DNA from: Adenophora triphylla var. japonica | Taxonomy: Eukaryota; Streptophyta; Magnoliopsida; Asterales; Campanulaceae | Direction of reading: 5' to 3' | Assembly (NCBI GenBank): GCA_022495995.1 | Contig: JAFEMH010002500.1 | Location: 1 to 64,000, forward strand | Length of the DNA: 64,000 nucleotides | Part shown: positions 22,870 through 32,329 of the stretch, in pieces | Layout of the letters: each line of letters starts with the position of its first letter | Position numbering within the stretch: position 1 is the first letter of the stretch | Notes under the pieces: model-generated | The model's input: only the letters and a program-made list of their open reading frames with translations | The model's database searches: none | Told to the model about the DNA's origin: nothing | Position numbers and translations under genes: made by a program

Positions 22870-22990
22870 TAGCATATGATTAGAAAAAAACAATTTATTT
22901 GGGGATCAATAAAGAAATTAAGATTAAATCTTGATGACGTCACAACTTTTGGGGTCTCAATAAGATGAATAGCTGGTTGTATACGAATGT

Positions 22991-23638
22991 TGTACCTAGA
23001 TCACAACACAAACAATAATTACCGTTAGAGACCAAGTTGGAATTGATTTCGGCTCAGACCTTCGGGCGTGAGAGTAAGACATTTGAGGTTTTATAACTGA
23101 GATATAAGGCTTGGATTGTCCTGGTATGTTTGTGTTTAGACCATGTGACTTACCTTGCCCAAGAGGACAAGTGAGAGTATATATAGTAGAGAGAGAAAAC
23201 CAGTTGGATGGATCTCAGCCCTTGAAGATACTTGTCTTGACCTAGGACACGTGTCTGCGCCTAGTTGGATCATACAATAAATCACAGAGTATTGTAGAGG
23301 AATGTCTCTGATTGGACGAGGATATGGGGGCGAGCGACAGTTAGTGCGGCGCCTTAACGCGTGTGATAGGCGCCTGAGCCTCCATTTAATGTGATGGTGA
23401 CAGGCCTGCCATCTAGTGTCAGAGCTTGTATGGAATATTGTCTCACAAACTTGATGTTAATCGGGAGTATGGTATGAGACCGCAGACTGTGGAAGCTCGG
23501 TCTGACAGGTCTGGACTCTTAAGCTGATATGAGACCGCAGTCAACGCGGACTGAGAGGGATCGGTCTTAGGAGTGCCACGTCATATATTGCCTTTAGACC
23601 AGAGCGAGTTTGGGCCCGGTGAGAAGGGTCTGGGCTCA
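22991..23638 (-). repeat. Tat element 1, 3' LTR (approximate)
   Basis: On the minus strand it starts TGAGCCCAGACCC and runs to GATCTAGGTACA. It shares with the right LTR the blocks CTCACGCCCGA, TTATAACTGAGAT (plus strand), AGTATATATAGTAGAGAGAG and GTGCGGCGCCTTAACGCG. The TATA-like box is at 23178-23187. The LTRs differ at many sites and by indels, so insertion is old. Confidence 0.75.
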
Positions 23639-24043
23639 TTAATGGCCCCTTGCTTCGAGCACTAGATCATTTATGGTTAGGGCGAGAAGCCATCTATAAA
23701 GCTCAATTTGCAGACTGGAACACATCGCGGACACAAGTGTTATGAAATTTTACCACTTCTTTACGCAAACTCCCTGCTTAAAAGCACGTGACGGGCACGT
23801 GTGAGGAGTTTGGTGGAAGTTGGTGGAAGGTTACGAAAGCCTCCCGGACATGGTTTGAGTGTGCCCCATGGGATGTCAAATCATCTACGCGTGTCAGGTA
23901 CAGATGGGACGTTTTACGAATTTCAAAAGGCGACATAAATGCCAGCCGCCATTAATTCAAAATTTAAACTCCGTCGGTTCACTGTTCAAGAGAATATGGT
24001 CGGGTGTCTCATTAATACGGGTTAACCCGAATTACCCTTGGCC

Positions 24044-24051
24044 TATAAATA
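24044..24051 (+). promoter_or_regulatory. TATA box for the antisense accessory ORF
   Basis: TATAAATA in CTTGGCCTATAAATACCC lies 173 bases upstream of the ATG at 24224, between the 3' LTR and the accessory ORF and on the ORF's strand. A CT-rich leader (TTCTTCCTTCACAATC) follows. It would drive transcription opposite to gag-pol. Confidence 0.65.
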
Positions 24052-24223
24052 CCCAACCTTTCTTCCTTCACAATCTTTTATAACCTTCAGCTTTTGAGAT
24101 TGCACCTTAGAGAGAGAAATATGCACAGCTTCCTTAAGCATTCTTCTTGCTAACTCCTCCCTCGTAAGTGTTCTTTGTTAATTTTTCTTTGTAATTCCTC
24201 CTTCCCTATCTCTGTCACTTACC

Positions 24224-27200
24224 ATGACTTATCGTATGGAGCGTTTATTAGAGCTAGGTAATGAGATGACCCCTGACACCTTCACCGTCGATAAGAAGTC
24301 TGGTGGGATTTATCGTAAGGTGGTTGGGCGCCGTCGATAAGAAGTCTGGTGGGATTTATCGTAAGGTGGTTGGGGCGTGGGTAAAGTTGTCCCTTGTGTA
24401 TTTTAAATACTTCTCTGTGAGGTATGACCGAGAAAATTGGGTCCCACCCCAGTTGTGGGGGGCCAAGAGGAGGGCTTATTTGACCGGAGATATGCTAGTT
24501 TTAGGAGATCACACCCGTCTGAGAAATTTTGTGATGGGGGTGTTGTGCAGGTTTCCCCGAGATCGTGATCAAGCCTTGAAAGTCCAGGAGTTGATAAGGA
24601 GAGTTCGTATTGATCCCATGACCAGACCTATGACTGATTCGGAGAAGGTTGACATGGTGAATGAGAAAGAGCTAGTTGTGGCCCCTAATGTTGCAGTTGA
24701 GGCTGCGGCCAACCTTGAGGCTGCTGAGACCGCGACCTCTCTGGCCGTAGTTGAACCCGTTGCCCAGATTGAGGCCCAACCTATAGTATTCATAGACTTA
24801 GGTAGCAGTGGTGATGAGGCCATGTACATGGATGAGTTGGATATTGCGGAAGCTCGATCTTCCTCCTCGAACTGTTCTTTGGACCTATCTAGGTCCGGAA
24901 GTAGTTATGTAACGAAGGTTGATAATAGGGAGATCGTAGACCGCATGGCAGTGGATATTACCCAAAGAGCAGTTGAGAACTTGAGACCATTGATGCTTTC
25001 TCTAAGGGCCATGTGGGGACCACTGTTGTTCAAGAGCAGAGTCAAATCGGTGCTTGCACCTCTGGTCGCGGTCATTCTAAGAGGAAAGGTGCAGCTCGCA
25101 AGGCTTTAGAGGATGAACTAGCCTTAACATTCAATATTGACCCAACACCTTCTTCATCCGCCGGCTGCAGGAGGTAGAGCATAATGGGAGTTTGCATCCC
25201 GAGACTATCTTTGATGTCCGGGATAGCAATAAAGTGTGCGTCTTCTTTGGAGCCCAGTTCGAGAGCGGTCTTAGGCTTTCCCTCGATTCATTCATCGTTG
25301 AATTCCTCTCCTTCAATAACTGCCTGCCCATGCACCTTACCCCAAACACTATTCGAGCTTTAATTTCTTTCATAGTGGTGTGCAGGGTTCTTGGTTACGA
25401 GCCTACCCTTTCCGGGCTATTTACCTTCTATTCAAACCAAATCACCAACGACAATCTTGGCCTGAAAACCAAATCCAATTCTGCCATAACTTTCTCTCCC
25501 CCAAATAATAAATTTGACCAGTAGAACCAGAAAAACATTCTTATGATCGAGAATAGGTTCGGGTGCTTCCCCAGACCGGAGGGTTTATCCCCCATTAGGA
25601 TTTCTGGGATCTCATACCCCAGTTCATCAGAATCCGAGGAGTTGCAATTCGCAGTTGCCAAAAATATGGCTCTACATATCAAGGGAAAGTGACCCCGATT
25701 TTTGATGTGGCCGCGATCGTAGAAGATGAGCCTCTACTTATTTATGTCGGGGCGGCCCCTCAAAGGGAAGGCTTCGATGTGTCCCCCAAAGTAGAGATAG
25801 GGCTAATCCTACGCGACTCGGACCGGAGAGTCCACAAATTCTTCCAATTTGAAGTGTGAGACCTGCATGATGGGCGCGATCTGCGAACCGCCTGAGTGGA
25901 TCAGTCTCTTTTTATTTTTTCTTTATAGCCATCATATTTTGCTTGATTTTTTATTTTTGAACTACTTCTAACTTTTCTTTATCTTTATGCAGATCCTGAA
26001 GATCTTACAATGGCTCCCAAGGTCTCCCAGGCTGAACTTAAAGCTGCTCGGGCATGTGAGATGGTTAAGGAAAGCAAATTGAGGCAGGAGAAGCTCCAGA
26101 AGACTCCTGCTCAAGGCGTGGTTCTGCCCGTAGTAGATCAGGTATCTAGGGAGCTCTTGGCCGCAGGGCGCAGTGTCCCTAGAACTAAAGGCCTTCCTCT
26201 GCGGTCTTAGTTAGCTCATGGCCGCGGTGCTGCTGATGACCATGCTGCCCCCAACGTTCATAGACTGATAAATCGGATAAGGGGAGGAAGAGATCGCAGA
26301 CCGAGGCTGAGGGCGCGGGCAAGGACAAGCAACCCAGAGTCCAAGGCCTTGATGTAATAACCTTAGCTACCCCCACCAGCTCGCCGGCCAGATCGAGCTT
26401 TATCGGTGGCAGTGTCTATCCCTTGAACGATATAAATAACAGGGAAAAGGCTTGGGATTTGAGTAACAACTTGGGGAAAGTTGAGCTTGTCTGCGGAGTG
26501 GACCTCTACTCCAGGAGAGGTAATAATTCGGTGGTAGGGCTTGGCCTTTTAAACAAGCTCTACTGCCTAGATTATTATGAAAAGGTGGTTTCTAAGCTCA
26601 CTGTGTCCGCTTTGGCGGGAAACATCGGTCTGATGGCCGCAGAGGTATCTTCCTTTTTCATTTTGCTTTCTCCTATCACTTTTCTTCCTTACTCTATTTC
26701 TTACTTTTCTTTTTCTACCTCAAATGGTCAATTATGCTATGCGTCTGTGCGAGATAACTAACGAGCAGGCCTCGACCATTTCTGACCAGAATGAGGAGCT
26801 GGGGAAAGCGCTAGAGGAGAAGGAGACCCTCAACAAGACTCTGCTTGAGAAGGAGTCTGATCTTAAGCAAGTTTGTGGAAGATTTGACACCTCTCTCAAA
26901 TTTCTGGATAAAGTCAAGGGGGAGTGGAATGAACTCCACGGGAAGAAGGAACAGCTGGAGAAAGACATTAAGGAATACCAGAAGAAGCTGGAGGCTAAGT
27001 AGGTGCAGGTCAAGAAATTGGAGGCCCAAGTTGACAAGAAGACGAGCTTGTGGCTTTGAGTTAGTTTAAACTCGAGAAGGATGCTGCACTTGCTACTGCT
27101 AGAAAGGAGGTTGTGGAAGAGTTTAAAGACTCACAAGAATTTAAAGATCTCATGATCGCGGATAGGGTTGTAAACAATCCAAGCCGAGTCGAGGTTTGAA

Positions 27201-28060
27201 GCTTCGAGCTCGAGCTCGTATAAAATTTCTCGAGCTCAAGCCCAGTATAACTGTTCGAGCTCGGATCGAATCGAGTTTCGATATTTTTGCAAGCTGTTCG
27301 CAAGCTTTTCGCGAGCTGCTCGAACTCGAGTATTAACAAGTCGAGCTCGAGCTTGGACTTATTTTTTGTAAAAATAAAAAATCAAACGAGCTTTATCGAG
27401 CACTGATTCGAGTTGTAATCGATCTCGAGCCTAAACAAGTCATTCGTGGACAAAATTCATTCGAGCTTTTTAACAAGCTCAAACGAGTCGATCTCGGACA
27501 AAGCTCGTTGAACGTATGAGCCGAACACGAGCCGACTCGGAAAAAAATGAGCTTGAAAATCGGTTCAAGCTCAATCTCGAGTTCACCTCGAGCCCACTCG
27601 AACTCGAGCTTTTATGAGCCGAGCCCGAGTCGGCTCGTTTCGTGTAACAGCCATAATCGCGGAGAGCTTTTCAGAGTTTAAGGCCGCCAGCAAGACCCAT
27701 CTAAGGAACTTTGCGGCTACGGGCATGTTTTCTGCTGAACAATTGGCCATCATTAGCTTTTTGATCGCGGCTGACTTGGAATTCCTTTTCGGTCATGCCC
27801 TTGTTCCTTTGTGTGCAGAAAATATTGCAAATCTAGAAGCTGCAACTGTCTCCTCCTTGCCTACAGTGGCCGCGGTCACCGCCACCTCGCTAATCGACGA
27901 GCTAGATGCTTTAAGGTGGGGTGAAGAAAAATTGTCTTTGGATGCTGATGTCACTCGCCTATTTCCAAATGGGCATGCGGTCAACGAGCTTCCCAAACCA
28001 GCCAGCTCCAACTCTAGCCTCAAGCTGAACTCCGGCTGCAACTCCTGCCCCCGAGAATGA
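24224..28060 (+). pseudogene. Antisense accessory ORF of Tat element 1 (gypsy-type transposon domain protein), broken
   Basis: It starts MTYRMERLLELGNEM. A 46-bp tandem duplication (24286-24331, repeated from 24332) shifts the frame; the next frame runs 24303-25109. A conserved core at about 25190-25450 (LRLSLDSFIVEFLSFNNCLP then RALISFIVVCRVLGYEPTL) resembles the Pfam family described as putative gypsy-type transposon. Intron 1 is 25904-25992 and intron 2 begins at 26645. A coiled-coil segment (about 26727-27000, EELGKALEEKETLNKTLLEK) and a C-terminal domain (27650-28060, EQLAIISFLIAADLEFLFGH) follow. A foldback element (27165-27648) splits the end. The second Tat element carries the same protein (minus, 61493 onward), with both introns at the same sites. 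Molecular function is unknown. Confidence 0.75.
27165..27648. mobile_element. GAGCTCGA-rich foldback element inserted in the accessory ORF
   Basis: It starts GGGTTGTAAACAATCCAAGC and ends near CGGCTCGTTTCGTGTAACAG, an imperfect inverted pair, with many CGAGCTCGAGCT and AACAAGCTC motifs between. Near-identical ATCGCGGATA and AATCGCGGAGA on the two sides may be an imperfect 9-10-bp duplication, which would suggest MULE. The related ORF of the second element lacks it. Confidence 0.65.
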
Positions 28061-28740
28061 ACATGTTTAAGAGCCTAACCAAACCTCGATCTAGTTTGTA
28101 ATAGGGCTTGTTTATTTTTATTTTTTTCTCACCTTTTCATTTTTATGTAATAGGTTTAGCTTGTAATTACTCTATTATCAATGAAGAAGTTTTTGCATAT
28201 TTATTCATGTTTTCTATCTCTTTTTATCTTTGCTCAATTCTTGGTCGTGGGCATTGCTTTGCCTTATTTATTTTTAGACCATATGAGACTTAGTAACCCC
28301 TAATGTAAATACTTAGTTTATAAGGGAGTTAACCTTATAATTATGACCACAATTAATTTTGGCTCTTAAACTTTAAGGTTTTTTCTCGGTCTGAATTTTT
28401 GAGCTATATTTCGCATCATTTTCATCCATAATTTCACCTAAGTGATCTATGCGATCTGGACTCTTGAGTCCGTGCGTATGTAAGAAATCCAAGGCAAACT
28501 TCTTATATATGGGCATGCGGAGAGCGGTTTGAAGGCAGTTCGCGCATCAGAAGAGTTTGACAGTGCTCCTGCTGCGTCCGTGATTTGAGCATGACCCTAC
28601 GGGCATTTATTATGTTAATTCCAGTAATGAGTAAATTTATGTTTGTGCTTTTGGAGCTACAAATCATACAAACGTATTGCATTAATAGATCGTAACAACT
28701 ATCACAATTTCACATATACTTGGTACAAATTTTCTAGAGA
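28061..28740. other. Spacer between the two convergent ORF sets of Tat element 1
   Basis: AT-rich sequence holds TTTTTATGTAATAGGTTTAG and related blocks. It would contain the 3' ends of both the plus-strand accessory transcript and the minus-strand pol transcript. Nothing coding is seen. Confidence 0.5.
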
Positions 28741-28744
28741 AATA

Positions 28745-29420
28745 TTTTTTGAAGTGATTGTTGTTCCAAACATTTTTGAGGTATTTCCCCTCTTTTGTCC
28801 ACAATTAATAGGTCCCTTCTTTGACAATTTGAGTGACCTGATAGGGGTCTTCCCATTTAGGATAGAGTTTGTGGAGACCGGACTGGGTTCCTTGAACCTC
28901 TATGTTTCGTAATACGCAATCTCATACTGAGAAGCTTCTTTTCCAGACTCTTTTGTCATGATGTTTTTTGGACTTTTGCTTGTAATTGACCATTTTTTCT
29001 CTATCCCCCATCCTTTTTTCCTCGAGATCATCTGGACTGCATCTTCTAGAGGTCTCATTTTTTGTTTCATCAAAGTAAGTAACTCTATAGGAGGGAAGAG
29101 CTACTTCAACTTGGGCAACAACCTCTGATCTATAAGAGGGAAGAGCTATTACCACGTATTTTATGCCTCCTCCGGTTGGAGCAGTTTAAATTAGATCAAT
29201 TTCCCACGTATCAAACGGCCATGTTGGTATTACCAATATTTGCTCTATTGATAGGAGTATAGGGATGTCCGCAAACTGCTGGCATTTGTCACACTTTCTT
29301 ATGCATTCATCTGCATCTTTCCTCATCGTAGGACAATAGAAACCTTGAAACTTTATCTTGTTAGACAGAGTTTAAGATCCAGTACATCCGCCAGAAACTC
29401 CTTCATGAACTTTATAGAGT
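28745..29420 (-). pseudogene. Tat element 1 integrase, catalytic core deleted
   Basis: On the minus strand the N-terminal zinc-binding part survives (RNLLYKVHEGVSGG, then FQGFYCPTMRKDADECIRKC and DKCQQFADIP, then PTWPFDTWEIDLI). Sequence then jumps from GGGIKYVVIALPSYR to VEVALPSYRVTYFDETKNET, which is beyond the DDE core, and ends with the C-terminal REKMVNYKQKSKKHHDKR region. The catalytic Asp/Asp/Glu segment present in the second element's frame is missing. GGGAAGAGCTA with TATAAGAG/TATAGGAG before it occurs on both sides of the join (about 29085 and 29131). Confidence 0.8.
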
Positions 29421-29450
29421 AGGTTTCTGACCATGTGAGTTTTCATGCAT

Positions 29451-30115
29451 CCGAGGAGAGGTTTGGTGAATGACCTTCTATAGAGTATCCCAAATATGAC
29501 CATGTACTTCGCGGACACCTTTTTTATGAGTCTCGCTTTACTTTGATCTTCGGGTAGGGCTTCCTTTTCGATGTAATCCTTAATTTCATCTACCCAATCC
29601 CTTTCTTGGTCTTCAATATTGTTAATCTTGATCAGATCTATAGCAGGTGCTTCTACAAAATCGATTTGGCAGTCAATATTTAAGTCCTCAAGTTCTTGCT
29701 CGGTGATTCTTGACAGGAGGTCTGCTTCTGCATTGCCTTCTCTCATAATTTGATTCAGCTCATAGTATTCAAAGCTTTTAAGAAGGGTTTTGGCTAGACC
29801 GCAGTATTTTGCTAAAATCGGGTTTATCGTATCATATTCCCCTTTGATTTGATTGACTATGAGCTGAGAGTCGTTGTTTATCTCTAGATTTGGAACACCC
29901 ATGTCCTTAGCGAACTCTAAGCCTGTTATGATCGCTTTTTACTCGGCCTAATTGTTTGAGGCTTCGAATTTGAATCTTAAAGCTCTTTCAAACCTTTCTC
30001 CGCATGGTGCGTTCAAGAGTATGCCACTAAGTAATTTGTTTGCAGATCCGTCAACGAACAGGATCTGGGCGCTCCTTGATTATAGCTGTCTTTGGTTCTT
30101 GACTTTCTTGAGCTT
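29451..30115 (-). pseudogene. Tat element 1 second RNase H-like domain and linker
   Basis: Downstream of the RT-associated RNase H is another RNase H-type fold. Visible pieces are an LFVDGSANK-like start (near 30060), SDSQLIVNQIKGEYDTINP read as NDSQLIVNQIKGEYD, and MREGNAEADLLSRI. A linker follows (DIEKEALPEDQ-like, VSAKYMVIFGILYRR) into the integrase. Stops and shifts break the N-terminal half. A second RNase H of this kind is diagnostic for Tat among plant Gypsy elements. Confidence 0.75.
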
Positions 30116-30122
30116 CTTGGGG

Positions 30123-31420
30123 TTATGCTCTTTTTCTTTTCCCCAGCTTGCTGTCCACAAGTTTGAATGATGTTTCTGCCACAAAGTCTGCTAAAGCTTG
30201 CGCTTTGATGGTCCTTCTTAGTGAGTAGGTGATCTGGAACTCAGTGAGTTCTATAAACCATGCTAACATTCTACCTGAGGACTCTAACTTCTGCAAGACT
30301 TTTTTAAGTGGTGCTTCTGTGAATACAGTGATTGGGTGTGCGGAAAAATAAGCTCGTAATTTTTTAACAGCTATAAGCAAGGCATAAGTTAACTTCTCTA
30401 TATTGAGATAACGGCTTTCTACGGCGAACAACGCCTTCGATACATAATAAACTGGTTTTTGGGAGTTACACTCCTCCATTACAAGAACAGCGGCTACTGC
30501 CAGGTCAGTAGCTGCTAAGAATAGAAAAAGTTCTTCCCCGATCACCGGGCTGCTAAGAAGAGGGGGCTGCATGAGGTATTTCTTGACTTATTCAAAAGCC
30601 AGATCGCATTCTTTGTTCCATGCGAACCCATTAGATTTCTTCCCCACTTTGAGAGTTTTGAAGAAGTGGAGGCATTTCTTTGTAGACCACGAGATGAGCG
30701 GCCAAGTGTTGTGATGCACCCATTTAGCTTTTGCACATCCTTTACATATACAGGAGGTTTTATGTCAAGCAACGCTTGGATTTTCTCGGGGTTTGCCTCA
30801 ATTCTACGTTGTTTGACCATGAACCCTAGGAACTTACCCGCCTTTACCCCAAATGCACATTTTAGGCAATTAAGCTTCATGTTGTTGCGATGCAAGTTGG
30901 AGAAAGTTCCTGCCACATCGAGCTCGTGGGAATTCTCCTTCGTTTTTATGACTATATCATCAATGTAAGCCTAAAGGTTCTTGCATAGCTGGTCTTTAAA
31001 AATAATGGTGACCATCCTCTAGTATGTGGCTCCTACATTTTTCAGCCCAAGAGCATCATTGTGTAGCAGTAGGTCTTACCTGCGGTAATAAAAGCGACCG
31101 AGGCAAAGTCTTCTGGAGCCATTTTGATCTGATGGTAACCAGAGTATGCGTCAATGAAGCTGATGACCCTATGACCTGCTATAGAGTCCACGAATCTTTC
31201 AATCCAAGGAAGAGGGAAGCAATCTTTAGGCCAAGCCTTATTGAGGTCTGTGAAGTCAACAAACATCCTACACTTTTCGTCCGACTTTTTCACCATCAAT
31301 ACATTTGCTAGTCACTTGAGATATGATATTTTCTTGATTATCCCAGCTTTGAGTAGCTTTTCTACCTCTTCTTTGATCGTAAACTCCTTCTCGGGAGAAA
31401 AGTATATTGATTTCTATTGG
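30123..31420 (-). pseudogene. Tat element 1 reverse transcriptase and RNase H, broken
   Basis: Minus-strand order: EVEKLLKAGIIKKISY (about 31370), KCRMFVDFTDLNKAWPKDCF, SFIDAYSGYHQIKMAPED, the catalytic YIDDIVIKTKENSHELD (about 30950), CAFGVKAGKFLGFMV and ALLDIKPPVYVKDVQKLNG. The connected RNase H gives LFLFLAATDLAVAAVLV, YYVSKALFAVESRYLNIEKL and RAYFSAHPITVFTEAPLKKV. Several stops and shifts are present (for example after the YTMMLLG segment near 31040). Confidence 0.85.
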
Positions 31421-31696
31421 ATACATTTGAAGGAGGAGCTATCATTAAGCTTATGGACTATGACGTCCTCGTTAATTCCTTGCATGTCCTGTACTTTTCA
31501 TGCAAACACATCGCTGTTCTTTATGAGATATTCTATCAAAATTCTTCTTTCCTCGAGATGAATTTCCAGATCGACCTTAACATTTTGCTTGAGGTAGTTG
31601 ACATTGATTATCACTTACTCGAGCTCGTCGTTAGGTCGGAGATCGCTTATCTATCGATTGTGGAGGGAGTCAATTATGATTATGGGGGAGAAGAAC

Positions 31697-31999
31697 TTAC
31701 TCCTCTGAGAGAGCGGACATGGAGTAGTTGATTTCTCGGCGTATGTCTCCCAGGATTCCCTTATCAACGTATCCTCCATCAACTAGGGCCAATCTTTTAG
31801 CCCTCCTGCTTTTCTTGAGCTCAAATTTTGTGGAGTGGAAGGAGAGCATCCCCACGAACTCGGGTTGCGGGCATTTTTCTTTATTCTTTGCTCGCTTGGA
31901 TTCTTCCTCCACTTGCGAGCTGGAGGCTTTGTTTTTCATTTTTCTTCTTTCCTCCAAGGTTTTGAGGAATCTCTCGGCCTGATTTTTCATGTTTGCCAC
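31697..31999 (-). pseudogene. Tat element 1 protease-RT linker
   Basis: An open minus frame (GVANMKNQAERFLKTLEERR, PEFVGMLSFHSTKFEL, GGYVDKGILGDIRREI) corresponds to the linker of the second element (VPIGMLSFHSTKW, GGYIDRGI...). It is charged and probably unstructured. It is bounded by shifts from protease and RT. Confidence 0.65.
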
Positions 32000-32076
32000 T
32001 CCGCCAGGTGTATTAAATTTGATTTTTTGGTCGATGCGGCCTGAGCTGTAACTCCAAGGATGGTATTGTACTGGGA

Positions 32077-32328
32077 TTACAGGTCAATGACCATGAAAGT
32101 GACTTTGACTGTCTTTTGTAAGGGATTTTCCTCTATTGTCACTTCGAAGTCAGTTGTCTCCTTTACGTGGACGATTTGGTTGGTGAACCCCTCATGTAGT
32201 CCGACATAAGGGGTGAGGTGGGCTTCAAACATCTTCATCTCTACTAAGGTATGGTAGTAGAGGATGTCTCTTGCCGCACCCGTATCTATGAGAACCCTGC
32301 TTATGTTAGCCAGTGTGAGAGAACGCAC
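32077..32328 (-). pseudogene. Tat element 1 aspartic protease
   Basis: The minus frame reads LANISRVLIDTGAARDILYY with the active-site DTGA, then YVGLHEGFTNQIVHVK and KVTFMVIDL. Homology to the second element's protease stops near 32325, where the foreign block begins. Gag is thus absent upstream. Confidence 0.8.
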
Positions 32329-32329
32329 T

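Noticed and set aside
24303..25109. Independent host gene at 24.3-25.1 kb
   Set aside because: Its continuation and full homologue in the second Tat element show it belongs to the retrotransposon.
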